Counted from the stretch's first letter, positions 1 to 5,371 are shown. The stretch is DNA of 5,371 bases from Thermoplasmata archaeon (GCA_021799755.1 JAJYZU010000081.1:1-5371), one strand, 5' to 3'. Numbers and translations: made by a program. Notes: generated from the sequence alone by a model not told the origin.

Positions 1-10
1 CGCACAAAGG

Positions 11-20
11 TTATTTTATT
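11..20 (+). promoter_or_regulatory. Putative TATA box for the methyltransferase gene
   Basis: The stretch TTATTTTATT is AT-only and centred about 26 nt upstream of the ATG at 42. That is the distance expected if transcription starts at or next to the start codon. No Shine-Dalgarno-like sequence lies between it and the ATG, which agrees with a leaderless mRNA. Only 41 nt of upstream sequence are available, so an upstream gene or a longer leader cannot be excluded. Confidence 0.45.
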
Positions 21-41
21 GAATTATGTATAAGCGACTTG

Positions 42-815
42 ATGTCTTACAGGGAATTTTTTGGTTCAAATGCAGATCAATATTCAAAAAGTGAATCTCA
101 CAAATATGGAAACGATCTCTTCCTGCTAGTAAAGAAACTTGAGATTATGCCAGAGGATGTGGTTATCGATCTTGCGTGTGGTACGGGAAATACAGCTGTT
201 GAAGTTGCAAGATCTGCCCGGAAAGTGGTCTGCCTCGATGGCACCCCTGAGATGCTGGAAAAGGCAAGATCTTACGCTAAAAATGAAAAACTTCTCAATA
301 TGGAATTTGTTCTGGGAAATGTTGAAAACGTGCCATTCGAGGACAATACTTTCGATATTGTGACTTGCAGGAGAGCGGCTCACCATTTTCCAGATAAAAT
401 GAAATTTTTGGAGAATGTTTCAAGAATACTGAAAACGGGCGGGAAATTTGGACTCGTTGATATGGTGCCACCGGAAGGGTTTGAAGATCAATATAATGAA
501 CTCGAACGGATCAGAGACCATTCTCATTTCTTTGCATCGGGAGTGAAAGAATGGCAGGGAATGGCAGAATCAAACGGACTGGAAATAAGGGAAATTGAAA
601 TAATTGAAGATTCTACAACTTTCACGAAATGGCTCTATCCTGTTGAAGAATCATCAGAAAATGGAAAGAAATGCAGGGAATTTCTGACGAAGTCCAGCGA
701 GGAATTCAGGAAATCAATAGGTTATGACGGTGAAAAGTTCCTGAAGAGAAGGATGGTTTTGATTGGCGTAAAAAAGAATCCAGGCACGCCCAAAGATAAA
801 AAATCTGAACGATGA
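42..815 (+). CDS. Class I SAM-dependent methyltransferase (type 11/UbiE-like), substrate unknown
   Basis: This is a cytosolic 257-residue Rossmann-fold methyltransferase that should transfer a methyl group from S-adenosylmethionine. Motif I is VIDLACGTG (residues 41-49). An acidic residue at the end of strand 2 (D66 in VVCLDGTPEML) would bind the SAM ribose. The motif II/III region follows, with FDIVTCRRAAHHFPD (104-118) and LKTGGKFGLVD (130-140). The AAHHFPD and RDHSHFF...KEW (158-171) signatures resemble uncharacterised bacterial YcgJ-like methyltransferases more than a proven quinone or sterol enzyme. The C-terminus (about 245-257) is lysine-rich. I chose ATG 42 over the adjacent TTG at 39 because it is the stronger codon and suits the TATA spacing. 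The 104-nt gap to the next gene and that gene's own promoter suggest separate transcription. The fold is confident; the substrate is not. Confidence 0.85.
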   Translation: MSYREFFGSNADQYSKSESHKYGNDLFLLVKKLEIMPEDVVIDLACGTGNTAVEVARSARKVVCLDGTPEMLEKARSYAKNEKLLNMEFVLGNVENVPFEDNTFDIVTCRRAAHHFPDKMKFLENVSRILKTGGKFGLVDMVPPEGFEDQYNELERIRDHSHFFASGVKEWQGMAESNGLEIREIEIIEDSTTFTKWLYPVEESSENGKKCREFLTKSSEEFRKSIGYDGEKFLKRRMVLIGVKKNPGTPKDKKSER

Positions 816-883
816 ATGATTCAAACTTGTGAGGAATAATTTACAAAAATGAGCTTTTCTAAACGGCAGACGAAGAAATAGAA

Positions 884-895
884 TAATTTAATATT
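884..895 (+). promoter_or_regulatory. TATA box, leaderless promoter of the gene at 920
   Basis: AATTTAATATTC contains the TATA-like core TTTAATAT (887-894), centred about 29 nt before the ATG at 920. The preceding AGAAATAGAAT is purine-rich, as expected for a BRE (TFB-binding) element. There is no GGAGG-like site before the ATG (the sequence just upstream is ACATATCTAA), so transcription probably begins at or very near the start codon and yields a leaderless mRNA covering 920-2187. Confidence 0.6.
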
Positions 896-919
896 CGGAC
901 TTTGGATAAACATATCTAA

Positions 920-1378
920 ATGCCGGAAAATTTTGATTCGGGTGCTTTGGATTTTCTCATCAAGGCAGAGGAAAAACTGGTTGAAGAATACGACAGCATG
1001 ATGAATACAGCCAATATGGACAATATTAGAAGGTTCCTGGATCTTTTCAGAAGGGCGAACAAATCCATACTGAAGGACTTGGGGTCCCTGAAGAGCCCGG
1101 GTGCAACTGAAAAGAGAGTCCAGCTTGATCAGACCCCCTACCTGCATGCCACCGAACATCTGCATAAGGATCAATTCACTGATCTCAACAGTTTAAGAAG
1201 CGTCCTTCTCTTCATAACAGAGAAAGAGAGGGCTTCATTTTCAACCTTTTCCAGCAATGTGGACAAGATCAAGAATCCACTTCTCAAGGATAACCTTATA
1301 CAGGTCTTGAAGAAGAAGGAAAACCTGAGAGTAAGGGCTGACACACTTTACAATGATCTCGTAATGGATTCATTCTAA
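920..1378 (+). CDS. Unrecognised all-helical protein, 152 aa
   Basis: I do not recognise the family. The protein is hydrophilic with no signal peptide or membrane segment, and it is predicted to be mainly helical. One long helical stretch spans about residues 8-57 (LDFLIKAEEKLVEEYD followed by RRFLDLFRRANKSILKDL). After a loop (58-88) a second spans about 89-148 (LRSVLLFITEKERASF followed by LIQVLKKKENLRVRADTLYNDL). The two halves look like two helical hairpins, reminiscent of ferritin- or rubrerythrin-like four-helix bundles. The usual E-x-x-H iron ligands are not visible (KKENLRVR has E-x-x-R), so metal binding is not supported. Histidines occur only in the central loop (YLHATEHLHKD, 74-84). 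ATG 920 follows a good leaderless promoter. The deacylase gene begins 23 nt downstream, probably on the same transcript, so a link to translation quality control is possible but unproven. Confidence 0.75.
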   Translation: MPENFDSGALDFLIKAEEKLVEEYDSMMNTANMDNIRRFLDLFRRANKSILKDLGSLKSPGATEKRVQLDQTPYLHATEHLHKDQFTDLNSLRSVLLFITEKERASFSTFSSNVDKIKNPLLKDNLIQVLKKKENLRVRADTLYNDLVMDSF

Positions 1379-1383
1379 ATCAT

Positions 1384-1392
1384 TGAAAGTGA
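1384..1392 (+). promoter_or_regulatory. Ribosome-binding site of the deacylase gene
   Basis: GAAAGTGAT matches the archaeal consensus GGAGGTGAT at seven of nine positions and ends 9 nt before the ATG at 1402. It lies in the 23-nt gap after the upstream stop codon. A Shine-Dalgarno site here but not at the gene at 920 is what one expects for the second gene of a leaderless-first operon, and it supports the chosen start. Confidence 0.5.
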
Positions 1393-1401
1393 TACAGTCT
1401 C

Positions 1402-2187
1402 ATGGATCTTCTGGTGGTATCGAGACAGGACCCGGCCAGTTCAGCGATGGGAGATTACCTCATCAAGAGATATCCTTTCACAGAAAATAACGGACTGCTG
1501 ACGAGGGATAATTTTGTACTTATTTATATAGATAAGATACATTTAAATTACGACAATATTAATCTGAACGTGGATTTTCCTGATGTAAAAATAGATCGGG
1601 TGATCTTCCTCTCGAAACATTCCTCATCGGCAGACATTAAGTCCCTTACAGTGCATGCGACGGGAAACTATGGGGAGAATAAGCTGGGCGGCTATCCGAA
1701 AACGCTTTCTGTATCAGATCCTGAAATGATGACCCAGTCCCTGAGAATACTGAAGCAGAGCTACAGGGGCGAGAAATTCAGCGTCACATTTGAATCAACA
1801 CATCATGGGCCATACCTCGATGTACCGAATTACTACATAGAGATTGGAACGACGAAGGAAGAATGGCAGGATCCTGCAGCCCTTTTTGCGGTGACAGAGG
1901 CTGTTATGCTCAATCATGGCAATAATTATCCAAATTATGTTGGCATAGGCGGGGGACACTATTCCCCGAAGATAACAGATTACGTATTGGAAAATAATGT
2001 GAATATAGGTCATATCCTCTCAAAGCACGATCATGAAACTGCGGATGAATCGATTATAAGGCAGGCAGTGCAGAAAACTCCGAGGTGCGCAGGTTTCATC
2101 ATGGACAAAAAAGGCTCAAGATCCGGCGTCAGGGAAATTGTGAGAGGCATTTCTGAAGCAGACGGTCTGGAACTGATAGTTATATAA
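1402..2187 (+). CDS. dtdA: D-aminoacyl-tRNA deacylase, archaeal/plant type (DTD2, GEK1 family)
   Basis: This enzyme hydrolyses D-amino acids mischarged on tRNA, for example D-Tyr-tRNA, so that they are neither incorporated nor left trapped on the tRNA. It acts in the cytosol. The 261-residue length is near the family norm. Family blocks are present in order: the N-terminal strand MDLLVVSRQDPASSAMG (1-17), FLSKHSSSADIKSLTVHATGN (69-89), FESTHHGPYLDVP (130-142), IEIGTTKEEW (146-155), GIGGGHYSPK (181-190) and GHILSKHD (203-210). The conserved histidines and glutamates in these blocks are the metal-binding/catalytic candidates; archaeal members have been reported as zinc enzymes. A Shine-Dalgarno-like site precedes ATG 1402. 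The gene sits 23 nt after the helical-protein gene and is followed by a 158-nt AT-rich gap, so it probably ends its operon. It appears intact. Confidence 0.93.
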   Translation: MDLLVVSRQDPASSAMGDYLIKRYPFTENNGLLTRDNFVLIYIDKIHLNYDNINLNVDFPDVKIDRVIFLSKHSSSADIKSLTVHATGNYGENKLGGYPKTLSVSDPEMMTQSLRILKQSYRGEKFSVTFESTHHGPYLDVPNYYIEIGTTKEEWQDPAALFAVTEAVMLNHGNNYPNYVGIGGGHYSPKITDYVLENNVNIGHILSKHDHETADESIIRQAVQKTPRCAGFIMDKKGSRSGVREIVRGISEADGLELIVI

Positions 2188-2198
2188 TCATTATATAA
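2180..2198. repeat. Perfect 9-bp AT-only inverted repeat across the deacylase stop codon
   Basis: TTATATAAT (2180-2188) is followed by a single C and then by its exact reverse complement ATTATATAA (2190-2198). The left arm contains the TAA stop of the deacylase gene (2185-2187). A further TATATAAT copy lies at 2209-2216. The symmetry suits a dimeric DNA-binding protein or a weak AT-only hairpin, but such palindromes also arise by chance in AT-rich spacers. No T-run follows, so a terminator is not clearly supported. Confidence 0.4.
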
Positions 2199-2288
2199 TA
2201 TTCACACATATATAATAGTTCATAGATTTTGTAAGACACTGAATTTTACATAATTTGGCAAAATTAATTTACGATCTGTAATAAAAAA

Positions 2289-2323
2289 TGTTTAAATACA
2301 AAAATAAACTCACTGTTTAAATA
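2289..2323 (+). promoter_or_regulatory. Two identical TATA-like boxes 25 nt apart (promoter of the operon at 2346)
   Basis: TGTTTAAATA occurs at 2289-2298 and again, identically, at 2314-2323. The first has an A-rich BRE-like flank (ATAAAAAA) and would start transcription near 2320-2325, giving a short leader that includes the GAGGT ribosome site at 2334-2338. The second is about 26 nt from ATG 2346 and could drive a leaderless start at the ATG itself. No gene lies on the opposite strand here, so the promoter faces the PLP enzyme, DUF1611 and MurL-like genes. Which box is used cannot be told from sequence. Confidence 0.6.
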
Positions 2324-2333
2324 TTATACCTTT

Positions 2334-2338
2334 GAGGT
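2334..2338 (+). promoter_or_regulatory. Ribosome-binding site of the PLP enzyme gene
   Basis: GAGGT matches the archaeal Shine-Dalgarno core and ends 7 nt before ATG 2346. It fixes this ATG as the start and implies that at least some of the mRNA has a leader, as the upstream TATA box at 2289-2298 would give. Confidence 0.65.
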
Positions 2339-2345
2339 AAAATAG

Positions 2346-3311
2346 ATGGAAGAACTCAGTGAAGAGGAACCGCCAGGGAGTACGCCCTTGATAAGGGCTC
2401 GAAACTTGGAAAAAGCTCTCAAACAGAAGAAATTTTTTATTAAGTTTGAGGGGGCAAGCAGAACAGGGACTCAGAAGGACCGAATATCCGCGCTTCACGC
2501 AATAAGGGCTCGTGAACTTGGATATGACACGCTCGCTGTGGCCACATGTGGAAACTACGGGGCGTCAGTATCTTATTATGCAAAAATCATGGGCCTGAAA
2601 TCTGTTGCAGCAATCCCGGAATCCTATTCCAACTCCAGGACTGAAGAGATGGTTGTCAACGGGACTGAAATTATAAACGTCCCTTACAAGTATGAGGAGG
2701 CAGTTGGAATGATGAAAGACCTTGCAAACGACAATGCCTGGTACAACTGCAGTCCCGGTTCGGAAAATTCGCACATTGATATGCTGGGATATGAGAAGAT
2801 TGCAGAAGAAATTGTTTCTCAGCTGGGCCACGCACCACAGATGCTCTCAGTTCCTGTGGGCAACGGTACAACACTGAGCGGCATATATCGCGGGTTTGTG
2901 AAACTGAAGTCTGCAGGGTTTACAGATCGGGTTCCGAGATTCATTGGCGCCAGTACAGCCGGTGGGAATCCAATTATCAGCACCTGGAAGAAACATGAAA
3001 GGAAAATAGTCGATCTGAAACCCATGGCAATCCATGAGTCGAGCCTGAACGAACCTCTTGTATCCTATAAGGCGATGGATGGCCAGGCAGCACTTGATTC
3101 CATATACAACAGTCATGGTTTTGGTGAATACGTTACGGACTATGAGATGACATATTATTCAAGGATTATTGAAAATACCGAAGGGATCAGCACACTTCCC
3201 GCATCCGCATCGGCACTTGTCGCGGCAAGTCATGTTCTCTCCAAGCTTGGGCACAACGCTGAGTGCGTCATTGTTATCACCGGGAGCGGCAAAAAGTGGA
3301 CAGTGCAATAA
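2346..3311 (+). CDS. Fold-type II PLP-dependent enzyme, threonine synthase-like, specificity unknown
   Basis: The enzyme probably binds pyridoxal phosphate and catalyses beta/gamma replacement, elimination or racemisation of an amino acid. It opens with GSTPLIRARNLE (11-22), the usual substrate-entry strand. The PLP Schiff-base lysine is K44 in EGASRTGTQKDRIS (35-48), equivalent to the NPTGSFKDR motif. The substrate-carboxylate loop is TCGNYGASVSYYA (67-79), and the phosphate-binding loop is PVGNGTTLSGIYRGF (170-184). TGSGKKW (312-318) should approach the pyridine nitrogen. At 321 residues it lacks the N-terminal zinc-ribbon/insert of many threonine synthases. The acceptor loop carries CGNYGAS rather than the common SSGN(T/I)-type sequence, so threonine synthase activity should not be assumed; serine/threonine dehydratase, cysteate-synthase-like and racemase roles remain open. 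Its 3' end overlaps the DUF1611 gene by 16 nt, which links their functions. Confidence 0.87.
   Translation: MEELSEEEPPGSTPLIRARNLEKALKQKKFFIKFEGASRTGTQKDRISALHAIRARELGYDTLAVATCGNYGASVSYYAKIMGLKSVAAIPESYSNSRTEEMVVNGTEIINVPYKYEEAVGMMKDLANDNAWYNCSPGSENSHIDMLGYEKIAEEIVSQLGHAPQMLSVPVGNGTTLSGIYRGFVKLKSAGFTDRVPRFIGASTAGGNPIISTWKKHERKIVDLKPMAIHESSLNEPLVSYKAMDGQAALDSIYNSHGFGEYVTDYEMTYYSRIIENTEGISTLPASASALVAASHVLSKLGHNAECVIVITGSGKKWTVQ
3282..3286 (+). promoter_or_regulatory. Ribosome-binding site deciding the GTG start of the DUF1611 gene
   Basis: GGGAG lies inside the end of the PLP enzyme gene, 9 nt before the GTG at 3296. The only ATG in frame upstream (3263) would add eleven residues rich in H, R and K that do not look like the start of this family, and it would lengthen the overlap to 49 nt. 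The site therefore favours GTG 3296. Confidence 0.5.
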
Positions 3312-4327
3312 TCCTATCAGAGGGAGTATTTGGAAATACATATGGAAAGACCGCAAACGGACTGGTAAGATACAGTCAGAGATACAGCATCAAGGGTGTA
3401 ATAGACTCAAAACTGAAAGGGAAGGATGCAGGGGAAGTACTTACAGGCAGGAAGAACGGAATTCCCATTGTATCCAGCATAGAGGAGGGCCTCAAGCTCC
3501 ATCCAGATACCATGATTGTAGGGATAGCGACAGATGGAGGTTTTCTTCCGGAGAATTACAGGAGATATGTTAGAGAGGCAATAAATTCAGGGTTGAATAT
3601 CGTAAGCGGGCTGCATGAGTTCCTTAGTGACGATCAGGAATTTTCATCCCTGGCAAGGAACAGGAATGTAAAGATAACAGATGTCAGGAAAATTTTCAGG
3701 GACAATAAAGTGAGCTTCACAGGCAGGATAAACGAGGTTAAATCCAAGAGAATTGCCGTTCTTGGAACAGACAGTGCAATTGGTAAACGAACAACAGCAG
3801 TTTTTCTGAACAGGGAAATGAACAGGATGGGCAGAAAATCGGTGATGATTGGCACGGGGCAGACCGCCTGGATGCAGGGATTTCCATATACAATAGTTCT
3901 GGACGCCATTATCAACGATTTTGTTGCTGGTTCCCTTGAGGCTGTTACCGTGGAGGCCTGGGAAAAGGAAAAACCTGAATACATGTTTCTGGAGGGACAG
4001 GGATCAATAATTCATCCTGCTTATCCTGGAAGCTACGAAATAATTGGGGCATGCAGGCCAAAATATGTGGTTCTGCAGCATGCGCCTGCAAGATTGTTTT
4101 ACGATGGTTTTGAACAGTTCAGGATTCCTCCTCTGGATAGGTATATCCGCGCCATTGAACTGATCTCTGAAGCGAAGGTTATTGCCATCTCAATCAACGG
4201 GGAAAATCTGACACCTGAACAGCTGAAAGAGAGCATTGCCGACACAGAAAACCTGACCGGTATTCATACCTTTGACCCGTTATCAGACCTGAGGAAAACC
4301 ATTGAATATATTGTCAGCTTGAACTAG
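3296..4327 (+). CDS. DUF1611 family protein, DgcN-like (possible N-acyltransferase of D- or L-glutamate)
   Basis: This two-domain cytosolic protein is 343 residues long from the GTG start. Residues 1 to about 140 form a Rossmann-like domain that starts with the family signature AIILSEGVFGNTYGKTANGLVRYS (4-27). Residues about 150-343 form a P-loop NTPase-like domain with the Walker A-type sequence GTDSAIGKRTT (157-167), GTGQTAWMQG (187-196), paired acidic residues D203 and D208 before F209, and EGQGSIIHPAYPG (233-245). All are standard DUF1611 blocks. The characterised member DgcN is reported to acetylate D-glutamate, acting with an enolase-superfamily racemase (DgcA). No DgcA-like gene is seen here; a MurL-like epimerase follows instead. 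I infer an amino-acid N-acylation role, probably on glutamate. An ATP-dependent ligase role is an alternative, given the P-loop. Overlap upstream (16 nt) and the 7-nt gap downstream indicate translational coupling. Confidence 0.85.
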   Translation: MDSAIILSEGVFGNTYGKTANGLVRYSQRYSIKGVIDSKLKGKDAGEVLTGRKNGIPIVSSIEEGLKLHPDTMIVGIATDGGFLPENYRRYVREAINSGLNIVSGLHEFLSDDQEFSSLARNRNVKITDVRKIFRDNKVSFTGRINEVKSKRIAVLGTDSAIGKRTTAVFLNREMNRMGRKSVMIGTGQTAWMQGFPYTIVLDAIINDFVAGSLEAVTVEAWEKEKPEYMFLEGQGSIIHPAYPGSYEIIGACRPKYVVLQHAPARLFYDGFEQFRIPPLDRYIRAIELISEAKVIAISINGENLTPEQLKESIADTENLTGIHTFDPLSDLRKTIEYIVSLN

Positions 4328-4329
4328 GT
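4326..4329 (+). promoter_or_regulatory. Weak ribosome-binding site of the MurL-like gene
   Basis: AGGT overlaps the TAG stop of the DUF1611 gene and ends 5 nt before ATG 4335. The match is short, so re-initiation by ribosomes finishing the upstream gene probably contributes. Confidence 0.35.
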
Positions 4330-4334
4330 TAATC

Positions 4335-5371
4335 ATGAATTACTGGGAAAAAACAAGATCAATTGACCAAATCAGGGTTTCAAGACCAAAGATAGAAAAA
4401 AACAGGATTCTCGGAGACGTCACTTTTTCTGGGAAGGGTTTCAGCGAAAGATTCAACCTGATTTTCTCATACGACGAGGACATAACCGTGGATGAAAGCC
4501 TGGGAGAAATGATACTCACGATGCCCGTAATAAACTTCACATATTTTGCGGGCACACTGAAGCTGGAGAGCCCGATAACACAGAACGACTATGATCTGCT
4601 GAAGAAATTCACGGATATAAACGCAAGGGAGGTCTTCATAAACAAGATATGCAGGAGGAGATACGAGTTCCTGAAATCCGATTTCATACCGGCGGAAGAA
4701 GAGATTACCTTTGAGAATGCCACGGGAAATCTTAGAATAGAAGCAGCAATAGTACCGGGAAACAAGGATCATAAGAACTCTGATCAGAACAGGCTTGCAG
4801 TGCTCTCATCCGGTGGAAAGGAAAGTCTTCTTTCGTACGGAATGCTGAGCGGTATCGGGGCAGAGGTGTTTCCCATATTCTTCAACGAATCCGGCGGACA
4901 TTGGCGCACCGCCCTCCCCTCATATCGTTATTATGCGGAACATTTCCCCCGCACAAAAAAAATATGGTCAAACGTTGACAGATTTTACTCCTGGGGACTG
5001 AAATTCATAAAGATACTTGACATGGATGCCATAAGGAAGAGGGCAGATACCTATCCGATACAGGTCTTCATATTTCCGATCTATGTCTTTTCAAGCGTAC
5101 CTATTCTGGAGAAGCACGGTATATCCGGGATTGTGATGGGCAACGAATTCGACGATGTGAGAGAAATCGCCCCGTTCAGGGGGATCACCCACTATTATGG
5201 TGTGTTTGATCAGTCAAACGATTTTTCTGACATAATGGACGCATATTTCAGGGAAAGTGGCATTTCAACAAAACTCTGGTCCGCGGTGTACCCTGTCTTT
5301 GGAAACATTGTTGAGAGTGTGCTTGTACACAGTTATCACGATCTTTTCAGGCTCCAGAGGTCATGCCACAG
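4335..5371 (+). CDS. MurL-like PP-loop ATP-dependent glutamate epimerase homologue (partial, runs off right edge)
   Basis: The frame is open for 345 codons to the window edge with no stop, so the C-terminus is missing. It matches, by recall of family motifs, MurL (UDP-MurNAc-L-Ala-L-Glu epimerase, EC 5.1.1.23), which uses ATP to invert the terminal glutamate. An N-terminal beta-rich domain covers about 10-140. An ATP-pyrophosphatase-type PP-loop follows, LAVLSSGGKESLLSY (154-168), then FFNESGGHWRTA (182-193), NVDRFYSWG (213-221) and VMGNEFDD (267-274). SAVYPVFGNIVE (316-327) and LFRLQRSCH (337-345) come next; in this family a cysteine-rich segment normally follows. Bacterial MurL proteins are roughly 450 residues, so about 100 are probably beyond the edge. 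It is the third gene of the PLP-DUF1611 operon. Archaea of this type lack peptidoglycan, so UDP-MurNAc-peptide is an unlikely substrate. A different ATP-pyrophosphatase function is the main alternative. Confidence 0.75.
   Translation, partial: MNYWEKTRSIDQIRVSRPKIEKNRILGDVTFSGKGFSERFNLIFSYDEDITVDESLGEMILTMPVINFTYFAGTLKLESPITQNDYDLLKKFTDINAREVFINKICRRRYEFLKSDFIPAEEEITFENATGNLRIEAAIVPGNKDHKNSDQNRLAVLSSGGKESLLSYGMLSGIGAEVFPIFFNESGGHWRTALPSYRYYAEHFPRTKKIWSNVDRFYSWGLKFIKILDMDAIRKRADTYPIQVFIFPIYVFSSVPILEKHGISGIVMGNEFDDVREIAPFRGITHYYGVFDQSNDFSDIMDAYFRESGISTKLWSAVYPVFGNIVESVLVHSYHDLFRLQRSCH

Noticed and set aside
816..883. Terminator after the methyltransferase gene
   Set aside because: Only a short GCTTTTCT tract is present, without a stem or long T-run, so termination there cannot be supported.
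821..1174. Open reading frame of 117 codons on the minus strand
   Set aside because: It lies mostly antisense to the 920 gene, its low-complexity composition (many C, F, Q) is atypical of a real protein here, and it has no promoter or ribosome site.
920..1378. GINS replication-complex subunit
   Set aside because: The size and helical content suggested it, but the characteristic GINS A-domain and C-terminal beta-domain pattern is not visible, so no such name is given.
2392..2529. Short direct repeat ATAAGGGCTCG...AACTTGGA at about 2391 and 2502
   Set aside because: Both copies encode similar helix segments (IRARNLE and IRARELG) within one gene; the spacing gives no sign of a duplicated domain, so it is probably chance plus codon preference.
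3263..3295. ATG at 3263 as the start of the DUF1611 protein
   Set aside because: It would add RHCYHRERQK-type residues absent from the family pattern. The GTG at 3296 has a GGGAG site 9 nt upstream and begins right at the conserved first strand.
3169..3573. 134-codon + strand frame across the PLP/DUF1611 junction
   Set aside because: It is out of frame with two well-supported genes, and its product is rich in H, R, S and Q with no recognisable domain; it is a shadow of those genes.

Overview
The window reads as ordinary archaeal chromosome, most likely from the Thermoplasmata. The main reasons are an archaeal-type D-aminoacyl-tRNA deacylase (DTD2/DtdA), TATA boxes placed about 25-30 nt upstream of start codons that lack Shine-Dalgarno sites (leaderless transcription), clear GGAG/GAGGT ribosome sites on genes inside operons, and heavy use of AGG and ATA codons. 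The order is an inference from gene content and style, because no rRNA or other phylogenetic marker is present. All six genes lie on the + strand, and there are no RNA genes, mobile elements or CRISPR repeats.

Layout: (1) 42-815, a class I SAM-dependent methyltransferase of unknown substrate, probably leaderless. (2) 920-1378, an unrecognised 152-residue all-helical protein with its own leaderless promoter. (3) 1402-2187, D-aminoacyl-tRNA deacylase, 23 nt after gene 2 and probably cotranscribed with it. (4) 2188-2345, an AT-rich gap with a perfect 9-bp inverted repeat and two identical TATA-like boxes. (5) 2346 to the window end, a tightly packed operon: a fold-type II PLP enzyme related to threonine synthase, a DUF1611 (DgcN-like) protein overlapping it by 16 nt, and 7 nt further on a MurL-like, PP-loop ATP-dependent glutamate epimerase homologue that runs off the right edge.

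The most interesting part is the last operon. DUF1611 proteins are known from DgcN, described as a D-glutamate N-acetyltransferase. MurL is known as the bacterial enzyme that inverts the terminal glutamate of a peptidoglycan precursor at the expense of ATP. MurL acts on a glutamate whose amino group is acylated and whose alpha-carboxylate is free, and an N-acyl-glutamate from a DgcN-like enzyme would have the same local chemistry. The operon could therefore make or break down a D-glutamate-type (or other D-amino-acid) compound in an archaeon with no peptidoglycan. The D-aminoacyl-tRNA deacylase immediately upstream would fit such a theme, although that enzyme is widespread in archaea and its presence may be coincidental. 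The pathway is a hypothesis: the family assignments come from motifs, and no substrate can be read from the sequence.
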